A stretch of 64,000 nt of DNA from Arthrobacter mobilis (GCF_012395835.1 NZ_JAAZSQ010000002.1:91632-155631), one strand, 5' to 3'. Shown: positions 43,805-53,284, counted from the first letter of the stretch. Translations and numbers: made by a program. The notes: a model not told the origin generated them from the sequence alone.

Positions 43805-45049
43805 ATGCGCGAACCTCTGGTCCGGTCCGACGCCCGCGTCATCGCGGGCGTGTGCTCCGGCCTTGCCCGGCACCTGGGGATCTCCGCCGCGGCCTGCCGG
43901 CTGGGGATGACGGCGCTCGCGCTCGCCGGCGGCGCCGGCGTGCTGCTGTATGTCTGGCTCTGGCTGCTGGTTCCGACGGCGGACGAATACGCACGCAGCC
44001 GCGCCGGCGGGCCGCAGGCACCTGCCGTCCGCGCTCTCCGGCGGGCGCCCGGGCCGCCGGCCGGCACCCGGCAGCCGATGCTCCGGCCCGGCACCAGGGA
44101 AATCGCCACCGGTGCCGCCCTGCTGGTGGCCGCGGCCGCCGTCGTCCTGCAGATGGCCGGAGCCGACGTGCCGTGGGGCACCTGGCTGCCGCTGCTGGCC
44201 ATTGCCGGCGGGGCCGGGATCGCCTGGATGCAGCTGGACGAGGCCCGCCGGACGGACCTGCGGGACCGGGCAGGGGCCGCCGGCGTGCAGGGCGTGGTCC
44301 GGCTGGTGGCCGGGCTGGTGCTGGTCGTCGTCGGAATTTTCACCGCCATCTCCGGCACCGGCAGTGTCGAACAGCTGTGGCAGGCACTGCTGGCCTCGCT
44401 GGCGGTGCTGGCCGGGGTGCTGCTGGTGCTGGCCCCCTGGGTGCTGAAGTACTGGCGGGACCTGGAGGCTGAACGCAGCGGGCGCATCCGCGAGCAGGAG
44501 CGGGCCGAAATCGCCGCGCACCTGCACGATTCGGTGCTGCAGACGCTGGCGCTGATCCAGAACCGGGCCGGCAGCGAACAGGACGTGACCAGGCTGGCCC
44601 GGGCACAGGAACGCCAGCTGCGCCAGTGGCTGTACCGGGATGCCCGCAGCGAACACGGCAACCTGGTGGACCGGATCAGGGAGGCCGCAGCGGTGGTCGA
44701 GGACGCCTACGGGCATCCGGTCGAGGTCGTCGCCGTTGGCGACACGGCGGTCACCGAGCGGCACGAGGCCCTGGTGCAGGCCACCCGCGAGGCCGTGCAG
44801 AACGCGGCCAAGCACGCCGGCAGCCCCGTCTCGGTCTATGTCGAGGTCACCGGCACGCGCAGCGAAGTGTTCATCCGCGACCGCGGGCCCGGCTTCGAGC
44901 TGCAGGACGTGCCGGCGGACCGGCTGGGCGTGCGCGAGTCATTGGTCGGCCGGATGGAGCGCCACGGCGGCAGCGCCCGCATCCGCAACACCGGCAACGG
45001 CACCGAAGTCCAGCTCAGCCTGGACCATGTGGAGGAAGGAAACGGATGA
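43805..45049 (+). CDS. PspC-fused sensor histidine kinase
   Basis: A 414-residue kinase. It begins with a PspC domain (ARVIAGVCSGLARHLGISAA), has about four membrane segments (some in residues 34-60 and 95-215), then an HPK7/NarL-type kinase core: the phosphorylated His is in AEIAAHLHDSVLQTLALIQ, with N-box TREAVQNAAKHAG, and GPGF for ATP. The C-terminal ATP lid is short. Pairing of this core with a LuxR-type regulator is usual. The PspC domain suggests direct envelope-stress sensing. Its stop overlaps the regulator's start (ATGA). Confidence 0.9.
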   Translation: MREPLVRSDARVIAGVCSGLARHLGISAAACRLGMTALALAGGAGVLLYVWLWLLVPTADEYARSRAGGPQAPAVRALRRAPGPPAGTRQPMLRPGTREIATGAALLVAAAAVVLQMAGADVPWGTWLPLLAIAGGAGIAWMQLDEARRTDLRDRAGAAGVQGVVRLVAGLVLVVVGIFTAISGTGSVEQLWQALLASLAVLAGVLLVLAPWVLKYWRDLEAERSGRIREQERAEIAAHLHDSVLQTLALIQNRAGSEQDVTRLARAQERQLRQWLYRDARSEHGNLVDRIREAAAVVEDAYGHPVEVVAVGDTAVTERHEALVQATREAVQNAAKHAGSPVSVYVEVTGTRSEVFIRDRGPGFELQDVPADRLGVRESLVGRMERHGGSARIRNTGNGTEVQLSLDHVEEGNG

Positions 45050-45723
45050 TGACCGAACCGACCAGTATCCCCGTCACCATGCCCATCGACATCGTGGTGG
45101 TGGATGACCACGCCATCTTCCGTTCCGGACTCAAGGCGGACCTAGACGCGCGGATGCGGGTGGTGGGCGAGGCGGCCACCGTGGAGGAGGCCATCCGGGT
45201 GATCCACGAGCACACCCCGCCGGTGGTGCTGCTGGATGTCCACCTGCCCGGCGGCCGCGGGGGCGGCGGCGCGGAGGTGGTGGCCGGGTGCGCGGACCTG
45301 CAGGGCATCACCAGGTTCCTGGCCCTGAGCGTGTCCGACTCGGCCGAGGACGTGGTCTCGGTGATCCGGGCCGGGGCCCGCGGCTATGTCACCAAGACGG
45401 TCTCCGGGGCGGAGATTTCCGACGCCGTGGTCCGGGTGGCCGGCGGGGACGCGGCGTTCTCGCCGCGTCTGGCCGGTTTTGTGCTCGACGCCTTCGGGAC
45501 GGCGGCCGTGGCCGCCGCGGACGAGGAGCTGGACAAGCTCTCCGCCCGGGAACTGGAAGTGATGCGGCTGATCGCCCGCGGCTACAGCTACAAGGAGGTG
45601 GCCCGGGAACTGTTCATCTCCATCAAGACGGTGGAAACCCATGTCTCGGCGGTGCTGCGCAAGCTGCAGCTGTCCTCCCGGCACGAGCTGACCCGCTGGG
45701 CCGTGGACCGGCGGATCCTGTAG
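45046..45723 (+). CDS. LuxR/NarL-type response regulator
   Basis: A 225-residue response regulator: receiver with acidic residues in VVVDDHAIFRSG, phospho-Asp in VVLLDVHLPGG and Lys in YVTKTVSG, followed by the LuxR HTH (LSARELEVMRLIARGYSYKE, then SIKTVETHVSAVLRKLQL). The N-terminus (MMTEPTSIPVTMPID) is extended by about 14 residues. Two starts are possible (45046 or 45049). The gene overlaps the kinase by four bases, so the two are a cognate pair. A loop insert GRGGGGAEVVAG near the phospho-Asp is unusual. Confidence 0.92.
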   Translation: MMTEPTSIPVTMPIDIVVVDDHAIFRSGLKADLDARMRVVGEAATVEEAIRVIHEHTPPVVLLDVHLPGGRGGGGAEVVAGCADLQGITRFLALSVSDSAEDVVSVIRAGARGYVTKTVSGAEISDAVVRVAGGDAAFSPRLAGFVLDAFGTAAVAAADEELDKLSARELEVMRLIARGYSYKEVARELFISIKTVETHVSAVLRKLQLSSRHELTRWAVDRRIL

Positions 45724-45740
45724 CCGTGCCGAAAACGGCG

Positions 45741-45777
45741 GCGGCCTGCCGGGAACCCCAGGGTCCCGGCAGGCCGC
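45741..45777. terminator. Terminator between response regulator and aminotransferase
   Basis: GCGGCCTGCCGGGA at 45741-45754 pairs with TCCCGGCAGGCCGC at 45764-45777 (14 bp) around ACCCCAGGG. It separates convergent genes; AGTCTTTGCT follows on the plus strand. Confidence 0.75.
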
Positions 45778-45800
45778 AGTCTTTGCTGCTTGAGGGTGCG

Positions 45801-47021
45801 CTACTTCATGGTGCCGAGGAATTCCTGCAGGCGCCCGACACCGGTGGCCAGGTCCTCGTCGCCCAGGGCGTACGAGAGGCGGATGTAGCCGGAGGGACCG
45901 AAGGCCTCGCCGGGAACGACCGCGACTTCGACCGTGTCCAGGATCAGGGCAGCCAGCTCGGCCGAGGTGGCCGGGGACACCGTCCCGGTGGCGGTGGCGA
46001 ATTCCTGGCCCAGCAGGCCGCGGACGTCCGCGTAGGCGTAGAAGGCGCCCTTCGGCGTCGGGCAGTCGACGCCGTCGATGGCGTTGAGCGCGGTGACCAT
46101 GGCCTTGCGGCGGCGGTCGAAGGCCACCTTCATCTCGTCCACCGCGGTCAGCGGTCCGGAGACGGCGGCCAGCGCGGCCATCTGCGAGACATTGGCCACA
46201 TTGGAGGTGGCGTGGGACTGCAGGTTGGTGGCCGCCTTGATGACATCCTGCGGGCCGATCATCCAGCCCACGCGCCAGCCGGTCATGGCGTAGGTCTTGG
46301 CCACACCGTTGAGGATGACCACCTTGTCGCCCAGCTCCGGCACCGCGGTGGCAATCGAGGTGAACGGCACGCCGTCGTAGGTCAGGTGCTCGTAGATTTC
46401 GTCGGTAACCACCCACAGGCCCTTGGCGGCGGCCCACTGGCCGATTTCGCGCACCTGCTCCGGGGAGTAGACGGCACCGGTGGGGTTGGAGGGGGAGACG
46501 AACAGCAGGACCTTGGTCCGCTCGGTCAGCGCCGCGTCGAGCTGGTCCACGGTCACCAGGTAGCCCTGCTCCGGGCCGGCGAAGACCTCCACCGGCACGC
46601 CGCCGGCCAGCCGGATCGCCTCCGGGTAGGTGGTCCAGAACGGGGTGGGCACCAGCACCTCGTCGCCCGGATCCAGCAGGGTCGCGAAGGACTCGTACAC
46701 GGCCTGCTTGCCGCCGTTGGTGATCAGGACCTGGGACGGATCCACCTGGTAGCCGGAGTCCCGCAGCGTCTTGGCCGCGACCGCCTGCTTCAGCTCGGGC
46801 AGCCCGCCGGCGGGGGAGTAGCGGTGGAACTTCGGCTGCCGCGCCGCCTCGATGGCCGCCTCGACGATGTAGCCGGGGGTGGGGAAGTCCGGTTCGCCGG
46901 CGCCGAAGCCGATCACGGGGCGCCCGGCGGCCTTCAGGGCCTTGGCCTTGGCGTCCACGGCCAGGGTAGCCGACTCGGCGATGGCAGCGATCCGCTGGGA
47001 AATGCGCGCTTGGGCAGGCAT
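45801..47021 (-). CDS. PLP-dependent aminotransferase, aspartate type
   Basis: A 406-residue class I aminotransferase, aspartate/1b subgroup. The PLP Lys is in [18 protein letters not shown], with [13 protein letters not shown] for substrate binding and the [10 protein letters not shown] segment. It interconverts an amino acid and its 2-oxoacid, most likely aspartate or a related substrate; this neighbour of secE in Arthrobacter-like genomes is usually annotated as aspartate aminotransferase. Start at 47021 (MPAQARI) was chosen over a 12-residue longer frame; a -10-like TAGACT lies upstream on the minus strand. Confidence 0.9.
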   Translation of the reverse strand: MPAQARISQRIAAIAESATLAVDAKAKALKAAGRPVIGFGAGEPDFPTPGYIVEAAIEAARQPKFHRYSPAGGLPELKQAVAAKTLRDSGYQVDPSQVLITNGGKQAVYESFATLLDPGDEVLVPTPFWTTYPEAIRLAGGVPVEVFAGPEQGYLVTVDQLDAALTERTKVLLFVSPSNPTGAVYSPEQVREIGQWAAAKGLWVVTDEIYEHLTYDGVPFTSIATAVPELGDKVVILNGVAKTYAMTGWRVGWMIGPQDVIKAATNLQSHATSNVANVSQMAALAAVSGPLTAVDEMKVAFDRRRKAMVTALNAIDGVDCPTPKGAFYAYADVRGLLGQEFATATGTVSPATSAELAALILDTVEVAVVPGEAFGPSGYIRLSYALGDEDLATGVGRLQEFLGTMK

Positions 47022-47314
47022 GGGGGTCCTGTCTGTGAAAGGGAGCGTGGTCAGCACTCAGTCTAGAGGTTGGGGCGCTCCCGTTCCCCACCCTTGGGCA
47101 GGCCGCAGCCCGGACCATGCGGGAAAACCGCGCGCCAAAATCGTGCATAATTGGAGAGTCGACGCCTGCCGGAGGGATCCGGGGCGGCGGAAGCGGACGG
47201 AGGTCCGGTTCGACGTCGGGCCAACCTTGGCGTACACTTGATCTCCGGTGCTTCAAACGCCATGCCGGTGTGTGCCCGTAAGGGGTGCGCGGGTTCCGGC
47301 AGGCAGTGCATCCT

Positions 47315-47387
47315 AGGGTAGTGGCGCAATTGGTAGCGCAGCGGTCTCCAAAACCGCAGGTTGCAGGTTCGAGTCCTGTCTGCCCTG
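47315..47387 (+). tRNA. tRNA-Trp (CCA)
   Basis: Acceptor AGGGTAG at 47315-47321 pairs with CTGCCCT at 47380-47386 (one T-G pair). The anticodon stem-loop GCGGTCTCCAAAACCGC carries CCA. It lies upstream of secE, its classical position. A candidate promoter is TTCGAC (47209-47214), an 18-base spacer and TACACT (47233-47238). Confidence 0.95.
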
Positions 47388-47530
47388 CGCATAACCGTCG
47401 TGAGTGCGGTAGAGCAGCAGAAATGCGATCGGCATAAGGCGCAAGCCGGCAAACGGTCGGGCAACGAGCCGGGCAGGTCCCGGAAGTCTTCGTCCGCTGG
47501 CTGCCAAGGACGAGATGAGTGAGGCACAGG

Positions 47531-47800
47531 TTGACCGAGACGGCCGCCAGTAGCTCCAAGGGGAGCCCTTCCGGCAGGCAGTCGGACAAGCGCGGCTTCT
47601 TCGCCCGCATCGTCCTCTTCATCCGCCAGGTCATTGCTGAGCTGAAGAAGGTTGTCACCCCCACCCGCAAGGAACTGCTGAACTACACGCTCGTCGTGAT
47701 CGGCTTCGTGGCCATCATGATGCTGATTGTGACGGTCCTGGATCTGGTGTTCGGCCAGGGTGCATTCTTCATTTTCGGTGACGGTGTGCCTGAACAGTAG
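47531..47800 (+). CDS. secE: Preprotein translocase subunit SecE
   Basis: An 89-residue SecE, the essential clamp of the SecYEG channel. The soluble N-terminus ([19 protein letters not shown]) precedes the conserved amphipathic helix [30 protein letters not shown] and one membrane helix ([20 protein letters not shown]). I chose TTG at 47531, with TGAGG 8 bases upstream, because SecE of relatives begins TETAASSS; a GTG at 47519 would add four residues. Co-transcribed with nusG. Confidence 0.9.
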   Translation: MTETAASSSKGSPSGRQSDKRGFFARIVLFIRQVIAELKKVVTPTRKELLNYTLVVIGFVAIMMLIVTVLDLVFGQGAFFIFGDGVPEQ

Positions 47801-47900
47801 CGCCCGCTGCTGCGCGTTCTGCCGGCTGCGGACCACCAGCAGGCGTCTCGGCCGGGACCCGCGCGAAACAACAGAGCTGAAGAAGAAAGCAGGAAGCTAA

Positions 47901-48770
47901 GTGTCCGACCAGGAACTCGAAGCCCGGAATCCCGAAGACGACGCGGATCTGGAATACGGGGAGCAGGTTACTGAGACCGGTGCCGGTGAGGCGCCGGCTT
48001 TCGGCGTTGCCGCCGAGCCCGGCGACGCCGACACTGCGGCCGATGCCGATGCCGATGCCGATGCCGATGCCGATGACGAGGACGCAGGCGAAGCCGCAGC
48101 GGATGCTGAAGAGGGCGCAGCCGATGCCGAGGGCGGCGCTGCCGTTGAGCCGGCTGCCGAGGAGGAGGACCCGGTCGCGGCCTTCCGCGCCAAGCTGCGC
48201 CGCCAGCCCGGCGACTGGTACGTCATCCACTCCTACGCCGGTTACGAAAACCGGGTCAAGGCCAATCTGGAAACCCGCATCCAGACCCTGGACATGGAGG
48301 ACTACATCTACGAGATCCAGGTCCCCATGGAAGAGGTCGTGGAGATCAAGAACACGACGCGCAAGATCGTCAACCGCGTGCGCATTCCCGGCTACGTACT
48401 GGTCCGCATGGACCTGACGGACGCCTCCTGGGGCGCCGTGCGCCACACCCCGGGCGTCACCGGGTTCGTCGGCAACGCGCACAACCCGGTCCCGCTGAGC
48501 CTGGACGAGGTGTTCTCCATGCTGGAGCACACGATCACCGCCCCGGCCGCTGCGGGCAAGCCGGCCAGGGCCGCCGCAGCCGCCGCCCCGGTGTCGGTGG
48601 ACTTCGAGGTCGGCGAGTCGGTGACCGTCAACGACGGCCCGTTCGAGACCCTGCCCGCGACGATCTCCGAGATCAAGCCGGAATCCCAGCAGCTGGTGGT
48701 CCTGGTGACCATCTTCGAGCGCGAAACCCCGGTGACCCTCTCGTTCAACCAGGTCACCAAGATCCACTAG
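47901..48770 (+). CDS. nusG: Transcription antitermination/elongation factor NusG
   Basis: A 289-residue NusG. The NGN domain starts at [20 protein letters not shown], with the central [13 protein letters not shown], and the KOW domain is at [20 protein letters not shown]. An extra, strongly acidic N-terminus of about 95 residues (Asp/Ala-rich) is longer than in E. coli NusG but common in actinobacteria. GTG at 47901 follows AGGAAG. A hexanucleotide repeat inside this extension codes for Asp-Ala pairs. NusG bridges RNA polymerase, Rho and the ribosome. Confidence 0.95.
   Translation: MSDQELEARNPEDDADLEYGEQVTETGAGEAPAFGVAAEPGDADTAADADADADADADDEDAGEAAADAEEGAADAEGGAAVEPAAEEEDPVAAFRAKLRRQPGDWYVIHSYAGYENRVKANLETRIQTLDMEDYIYEIQVPMEEVVEIKNTTRKIVNRVRIPGYVLVRMDLTDASWGAVRHTPGVTGFVGNAHNPVPLSLDEVFSMLEHTITAPAAAGKPARAAAAAAPVSVDFEVGESVTVNDGPFETLPATISEIKPESQQLVVLVTIFERETPVTLSFNQVTKIH
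48041..48070 (+). repeat. Hexanucleotide repeat in nusG
   Basis: Five perfect CGATGC units in a row, then CGATGA, coding for Asp-Ala repeats in the acidic extension. Because the unit is six bases, copy-number slippage would change length without a frameshift. Confidence 0.9.
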
Positions 48771-48896
48771 CCCCAGACTTCGCGCAGCCCGGTGACGCTT
48801 TAGCCGGGACTGGGCGGACGGCCGCCGCGCCATGGCGGCCACCCGCCGCAGGTACGCTCCTGTGCCCGCGGTACGCAATTGAGAGAAGGACCCGAT

Positions 48897-49328
48897 ATGG
48901 CCCCGAAGAAAAAGGTCACCGGCCTCATCAAGCTCCAGATCCAGGCAGGCGCCGCCAACCCGGCCCCGCCGATCGGCCCGGCGCTTGGTCAGCACGGTGT
49001 CAACATCATGGAATTCTGCAAGGCGTACAACGCCGCCACCGAGGCCCAGCGCGGCAACGTGATCCCGGTGGAGATCACGGTCTACGAAGACCGTTCCTTC
49101 ACCTTCGTCACCAAGACGCCTCCGGCCGCCGAGCTGATCAAGAAGGCTGCCGGCGTGCAGAAGGGTTCGGCCACGCCGCACACCACCAAGGTTGCGAAGC
49201 TGACCCAGGCTCAGGTCGAGGAAATCGCCAGCACCAAGATGGAAGACCTCAACGCCAACGACATCCAGGCTGCCGCCAAGATCATCGCCGGTACCGCCCG
49301 CTCCATGGGCATCACCGTCGAAGGCTAA
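48897..49328 (+). CDS. rplK: Ribosomal protein uL11
   Basis: A 143-residue L11, which binds 23S rRNA at the GTPase centre and is the site of thiostrepton action. [20 protein letters not shown] and [20 protein letters not shown] are the N-terminal landmarks; the C-terminal RNA-binding domain ends with [14 protein letters not shown]. Start at 48897 after AGAGAAGGAC. Followed by rplA after 172 bases. Confidence 0.98.
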
Positions 49329-49402
49329 GGACCAGGCTCCACCCGGTGGTCTTGTAGGTCGCCCTGCGGCCGTATCGAGACCACGCAAGACAAAACCAAA
49401 GA

Positions 49403-49445
49403 ACGACGGCGGCTCCGAGCCGCAGCAGGTGGCATCCGCCGTCGT
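49403..49445 (+). promoter_or_regulatory. Hairpin between rplK and rplA
   Basis: ACGACGGCGG (49403-49412) pairs perfectly with CCGCCGTCGT (49436-49445) in the 172-base rplK-rplA gap, with an inner GGCT..AGCC pairing. It may regulate rplA translation (an L1-binding mimic of 23S rRNA is possible) or mRNA processing. Confidence 0.4.
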
Positions 49446-49500
49446 AGTGGCAGGGCCGGGCGCGGTCCGCAGACCACAACTGCACAAGGAGAAAAAGCAG

Positions 49501-50208
49501 ATGGCAAAGCGCAGCAAAGCATACCGGGCGGCTGAAGCCAAGATCGAGGCGGAGAAGCAGTACGCCCCGGCCGAGGCAGTCGCCCTGGCGAAGGAAATCA
49601 ATCCTTCCAAGTTCGACGCGACCGTCGAGGTGGCCTTCCGCCTCGGCGTCGACCCCCGCAAGGCGGACCAGATGGTCCGCGGCACCGTCAACCTGCCGCA
49701 CGGCACGGGCAAGACGGCCCGCGTCCTGGTCTTCGCCACCGGCGACAAGGCAGAAGCTGCCGTCGCCGCCGGCGCCGACTTCGTGGGTTCCGATGACCTG
49801 ATCGAGAAGATCCAGGGCGGCTGGACCGACTTCGACGCCGCCGTGGCCACCCCGGACCTGATGGGCAAGGTCGGCCGCCTGGGCAAGATCCTCGGCCCGC
49901 GCAACCTGATGCCGAACCCGAAGACCGGTACGGTGACCGCCGACGTGGCCAAGGCCGTCACGGACATCAAGGGTGGCAAGATCGACTTCCGTGTCGACAA
50001 GCACGCCAACCTCCACTTCATCATCGGCAAGGCTTCCTTCGACGCCCGCAAGCTGGCCGAGAACTACGCGGCCGCCCTGGAAGAGGTCCTGCGCCTGAAG
50101 CCGTCCGCTTCGAAGGGCCGCTACATCCAGAAGGCAACCGTTTCCACCACCTTCGGCCCGGGCATCTCCGTGGACCCGAACGTGACCAAGGTCGTCCTCG
50201 AGGGCTGA
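49501..50208 (+). CDS. rplA: Ribosomal protein uL1
   Basis: A 235-residue L1. The segments [40 protein letters not shown] and [18 protein letters not shown] are conserved. L1 forms the mobile stalk at the E site and, in bacteria, represses its own operon by binding mRNA. ATG at 49501, with AAGGAG upstream. Last gene of the rplKA unit, ending in a strong terminator. Confidence 0.98.
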   Translation: MAKRSKAYRAAEAKIEAEKQYAPAEAVALAKEINPSKFDATVEVAFRLGVDPRKADQMVRGTVNLPHGTGKTARVLVFATGDKAEAAVAAGADFVGSDDLIEKIQGGWTDFDAAVATPDLMGKVGRLGKILGPRNLMPNPKTGTVTADVAKAVTDIKGGKIDFRVDKHANLHFIIGKASFDARKLAENYAAALEEVLRLKPSASKGRYIQKATVSTTFGPGISVDPNVTKVVLEG

Positions 50209-50251
50209 CCACGGGCCTGGAAGTTCCGCAACCTGCCGGGAAACCGGCGCC

Positions 50252-50282
50252 GGCACGGCCGCAGCACTGCTGCGGCCGTGCC
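50252..50282 (+). terminator. Terminator after rplA
   Basis: GGCACGGCCGCAGCA at 50252-50266 pairs with TGCTGCGGCCGTGCC at 50268-50282 around one base, followed by TCTTTTAATT. Confidence 0.85.
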
Positions 50283-50384
50283 TCTTTTAATTCCTCATTT
50301 TGATGTTCGTGCGCCTCCTGCCGGTATATGCTGCGCCCAGCCCGGCGAAGCTCCCGGGACGGCAGCCACAAGGATGGAAGGGCC

Positions 50385-51500
50385 ATGGACACGGAGCCGG
50401 TGACCATCAGGCCGCTGGCGGTGCCGGCAAGCCTGGACTCCCGCGGCGGGGCGGACTTCATCGCCTCGGCCCGGCTGGCCAACCTCGTGGCCCGGCTGCT
50501 GTGGGGCAGCAACGACCACCGGTCCGGCCCCGCGGTCCAGCTGGAGCAGGCCCGGAGCGCGGACCAGGAAACCCGCCTCTGGAGCGCGCAGCAGGGCAGC
50601 CGGCTGGTCGGCCGCGCCGACCTGTCGCTGCCGCTGGCGGACAACCTCCACCTGGCCGAGATCACCGTCATGGTCCATCCGGCCTGCCGCCGCCAAGGCA
50701 TCGGCCGGCGGCTGCTCCAGACGGCCGAGGGAGCTGCGCGCGCAGCCGGCCGCACGGTGCTGCTGTCCTGGAGCGGCCATCCGGCAGGCTTCGACCCGGA
50801 AGGCCCCGGAACTGTGCGGGCCCGGACCGGCATCGGGGCACTGCCTGCCGCCGCGCCGGCAGTGGCCTTTGCCCGGGCCTGCGGGTACCAACTGGAACAG
50901 ATGGAACGGTTCAGCATGCTGGATCTGGCTGCCGGCACCGGGCGGGTGCCGGCGCTGGCGGAGGGCGCCGCGGCCAGGGCGGGGCCGGAGTACCGGCTGG
51001 CCGGCTGGGAGGACCGCTGCCCGGACGAGTACCTGGATGAGTACGCCCGCCTGCGCCGGCGGATGAGCACGGAGGTGCCGCTGGGCGGCCTCGACTACCG
51101 CCCGGAGGCGTAGGACCGGGCCCGCGTGCGCCGCATCGAGGCGGAACTGGCCCGCCAGGGCGGACAGATGCTGATGGCAGCGGTGCTGCACCTGCCCAGC
51201 GGCGAGCTGGCCGGCTACACGTTCGTCCAGCGCTTCAGGGAAAAGCCCGACGTCGTCTACCAGGAGGACACCTTGGTGCTCCCGGCCCACCGCGGCCGCG
51301 GCCTGGGCATGCTGCTGAAGGCCGGCAACCTGCTGCGGATCAGGCGCCGCTGGCCCGAAGCACGCCGGCTCTACACCTGGAACGCCGCGGAGAACAGCCC
51401 GATGCTGGCGATCAATACCACCCTGGGCTTCACGCTGGCCGGCTACGAGGCGGGCTGGCAGAAAAGGCTCGCGCCGGACCGGGACGGGCCGGACCGGTAG
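50385..51500 (+). pseudogene. Two-domain GNAT acetyltransferase interrupted by an amber codon
   Basis: Reading from 50385 (MDTEPVTIRPL) gives a GNAT protein whose first half (HPACRRQGIGRRLLQ) ends at TAG (51111-51113). The same frame continues downstream (DRARVRRIEAELARQ, then LVLPAHRGRGLGMLLKAGN) to 51500, with a second acetyl-CoA loop. One frame of about 371 residues is thus cut by a single stop; a Trp TGG to TAG change would be the simplest cause, because relatives commonly have Trp here. A restart at 51126 (GTG) or sequencing error are alternatives. Substrate unknown. Confidence 0.75.
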
Positions 51501-51582
51501 CCGGCAGGCAGCCACTTCCGGCCGCCCCCGGCCGGGCGTACCCTGTGAGGTAGAGCACCGGTCGAGCAGGGGGGCACTGGCC

Positions 51583-53238
51583 ATGTCCGGTCATTCCTCG
51601 GATAATCCAGGGCAGCACGGCGGCCTGAGCCGCAGGCAGTTCGCGATGGCCGGTGCCTGGACGGCAGCCGGACTGGCCGGGGCCGCCGTCGCCGGCACCG
51701 CCCCGGCCTACGGCGCGGCGGTGCTGAACCGGGTCTACACCATCACGGCCCGCGAGCGCCCCCGGACCACGGATGCCCCCAAGTACGAGTTCCGGGCGTT
51801 CTGGCTCTCCAGCGTGCTCAACATTGACTGGCCCTCCCGGGCCGGACTGTCCGCCGCCGCCCAGCAGGCGGAGCTGCGGGGCTGGCTGGATCTGGCCAGG
51901 AGCCTGAACTTCAATGCGGTGATGCTGCAGGTCCGGCCCGCCGGCGACGTCTTCTGGCCGTCCCGGCGCGGGGAACCCTGGTCCCGCTACCTGACCGGCG
52001 TGCAGGGCAGGAACCCCGGCTACGATCCGCTGGCCTACGCCGTAGCCCAGGCACACGCGCGGAACCTGCAGCTGCATGCCTGGTTCAACCCCTTCAGGGC
52101 CGGCATGGCAGCGGCGCTGGGCGACCTGATCGCCTCGCATCCGGCCCGGAAGAATCCGTCCTGGTCCTTCGCCTACGGCGGCAGGCGCTACTACAACCCG
52201 GGACTGCCGGCGGTGCGCAGCTTCATCATCGGCGTGATCAACGAAGTGGCCGCCGGCTACGACATCGACGGCGTGCACCTGGACGATTACTTCTACCCCT
52301 ACCCGGTGGCCGGACAGGCCATCCCCGATTCGGCGGCTTACCAGGCATACCGGACGCCGGGGGAGAGCCTGGCGGATTTCCGCCGGCGCAGCGTCAACCT
52401 CTTTGTCCGCGACCTGGCTGCCCGGATCCGGGCCACCAAGCCCGGAATGCTCTTCGGGATCTCGCCGTTCGGCATCTGGCGCAACCGCTCGACCGACAGC
52501 CGCGGGTCGGCCACCTCCGGCTTCCAGGCCTATGACGGGATCTATGCCGACGCACGGCACTGGGTGAAGCAGAACTGGATCGACTATGTGGTGCCCCAGC
52601 TCTACTGGCACCAGGGCTTCGCCGCGGCGGACTACAACGTGCTGGTGGACTGGTGGGCCGCCCAGGTGGCCGGCACCACCGTCAAGCTGTACATCGGCGA
52701 GGCCGCCTACAAGGTCGGGGACGCCGCCCAGGGCGCCGCCTGGGCGGACCCAAGGCAGCTGTACAACCACACGGCCAAGTGCCGGGCGACCCCGGCGGTG
52801 AAGGGCCAGATCTACTTCTCCGCGAAGTCGGTGCGCGCCAACCGGCTGGGCGCCCTCACGCTGGTGAAGAACAAGTACTACCGCCGGGTGGCCATGACCC
52901 CGGCGATGCCCCAGCGCGGGGCCGGCCGGCCCTACACGCCGGTGATCACCGGCGCCCGGTGGAAGGGCACCGGCGTCGAACTCAGCTGGCGGGGCGCGGT
53001 CAGCGGCATCCTGCCGCGGCACTTCGCCATCTACCGCTGGGAGTCCTCCGGCGCCACCGCCGCCTACATCCCCTCGCAGGCGGGCGCCCTGCGGCAGGTG
53101 CAGCGGCGGCGGGGGAACCCCGAACGCTTCGTCGACACCGGCGCCGTGCGCGGACGGACATACTGGTACGTGGTGGTGGCGCTGAGCGGGACGATGGTGG
53201 AATCCGGCGGGGCCTCGGCGATCTTCATCCGGGCCTGA
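51583..53238 (+). CDS. Secreted family-10-like glycosyl hydrolase (DUF187/GHL10)
   Basis: A 551-residue protein with a Tat signal (SRRQFAMAGAWTAAGLAGAA, near residues 16-35, cleavage after APAYGA) and a TIM-barrel of the GHL10/DUF187 family: FRAFWLSSVLNIDWPS, MLQVRPAGDVFWPS, LHAWFNPFRAG, DIDGVHLDDYFYPYP (likely acidic residues of the active site) and VPQLYWHQGFAAADY. The C-terminal 110 residues look like a fibronectin-III-type domain. It may cut peptidoglycan or other glycans; substrate unknown. Sits between rplA and rplJ, an unusual position. Confidence 0.83.
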   Translation: MSGHSSDNPGQHGGLSRRQFAMAGAWTAAGLAGAAVAGTAPAYGAAVLNRVYTITARERPRTTDAPKYEFRAFWLSSVLNIDWPSRAGLSAAAQQAELRGWLDLARSLNFNAVMLQVRPAGDVFWPSRRGEPWSRYLTGVQGRNPGYDPLAYAVAQAHARNLQLHAWFNPFRAGMAAALGDLIASHPARKNPSWSFAYGGRRYYNPGLPAVRSFIIGVINEVAAGYDIDGVHLDDYFYPYPVAGQAIPDSAAYQAYRTPGESLADFRRRSVNLFVRDLAARIRATKPGMLFGISPFGIWRNRSTDSRGSATSGFQAYDGIYADARHWVKQNWIDYVVPQLYWHQGFAAADYNVLVDWWAAQVAGTTVKLYIGEAAYKVGDAAQGAAWADPRQLYNHTAKCRATPAVKGQIYFSAKSVRANRLGALTLVKNKYYRRVAMTPAMPQRGAGRPYTPVITGARWKGTGVELSWRGAVSGILPRHFAIYRWESSGATAAYIPSQAGALRQVQRRRGNPERFVDTGAVRGRTYWYVVVALSGTMVESGGASAIFIRA

Positions 53239-53284
53239 GCACCGGCCGGCGGAGGCCGGCCGGAGTGCCTGCCGGAGGCCTGAT

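Noticed and set aside
47519-47530. GTG at 47519 as the secE start
   Set aside because: TTG at 47531 gives the usual TETAASSS start and has TGAGG at the right distance.
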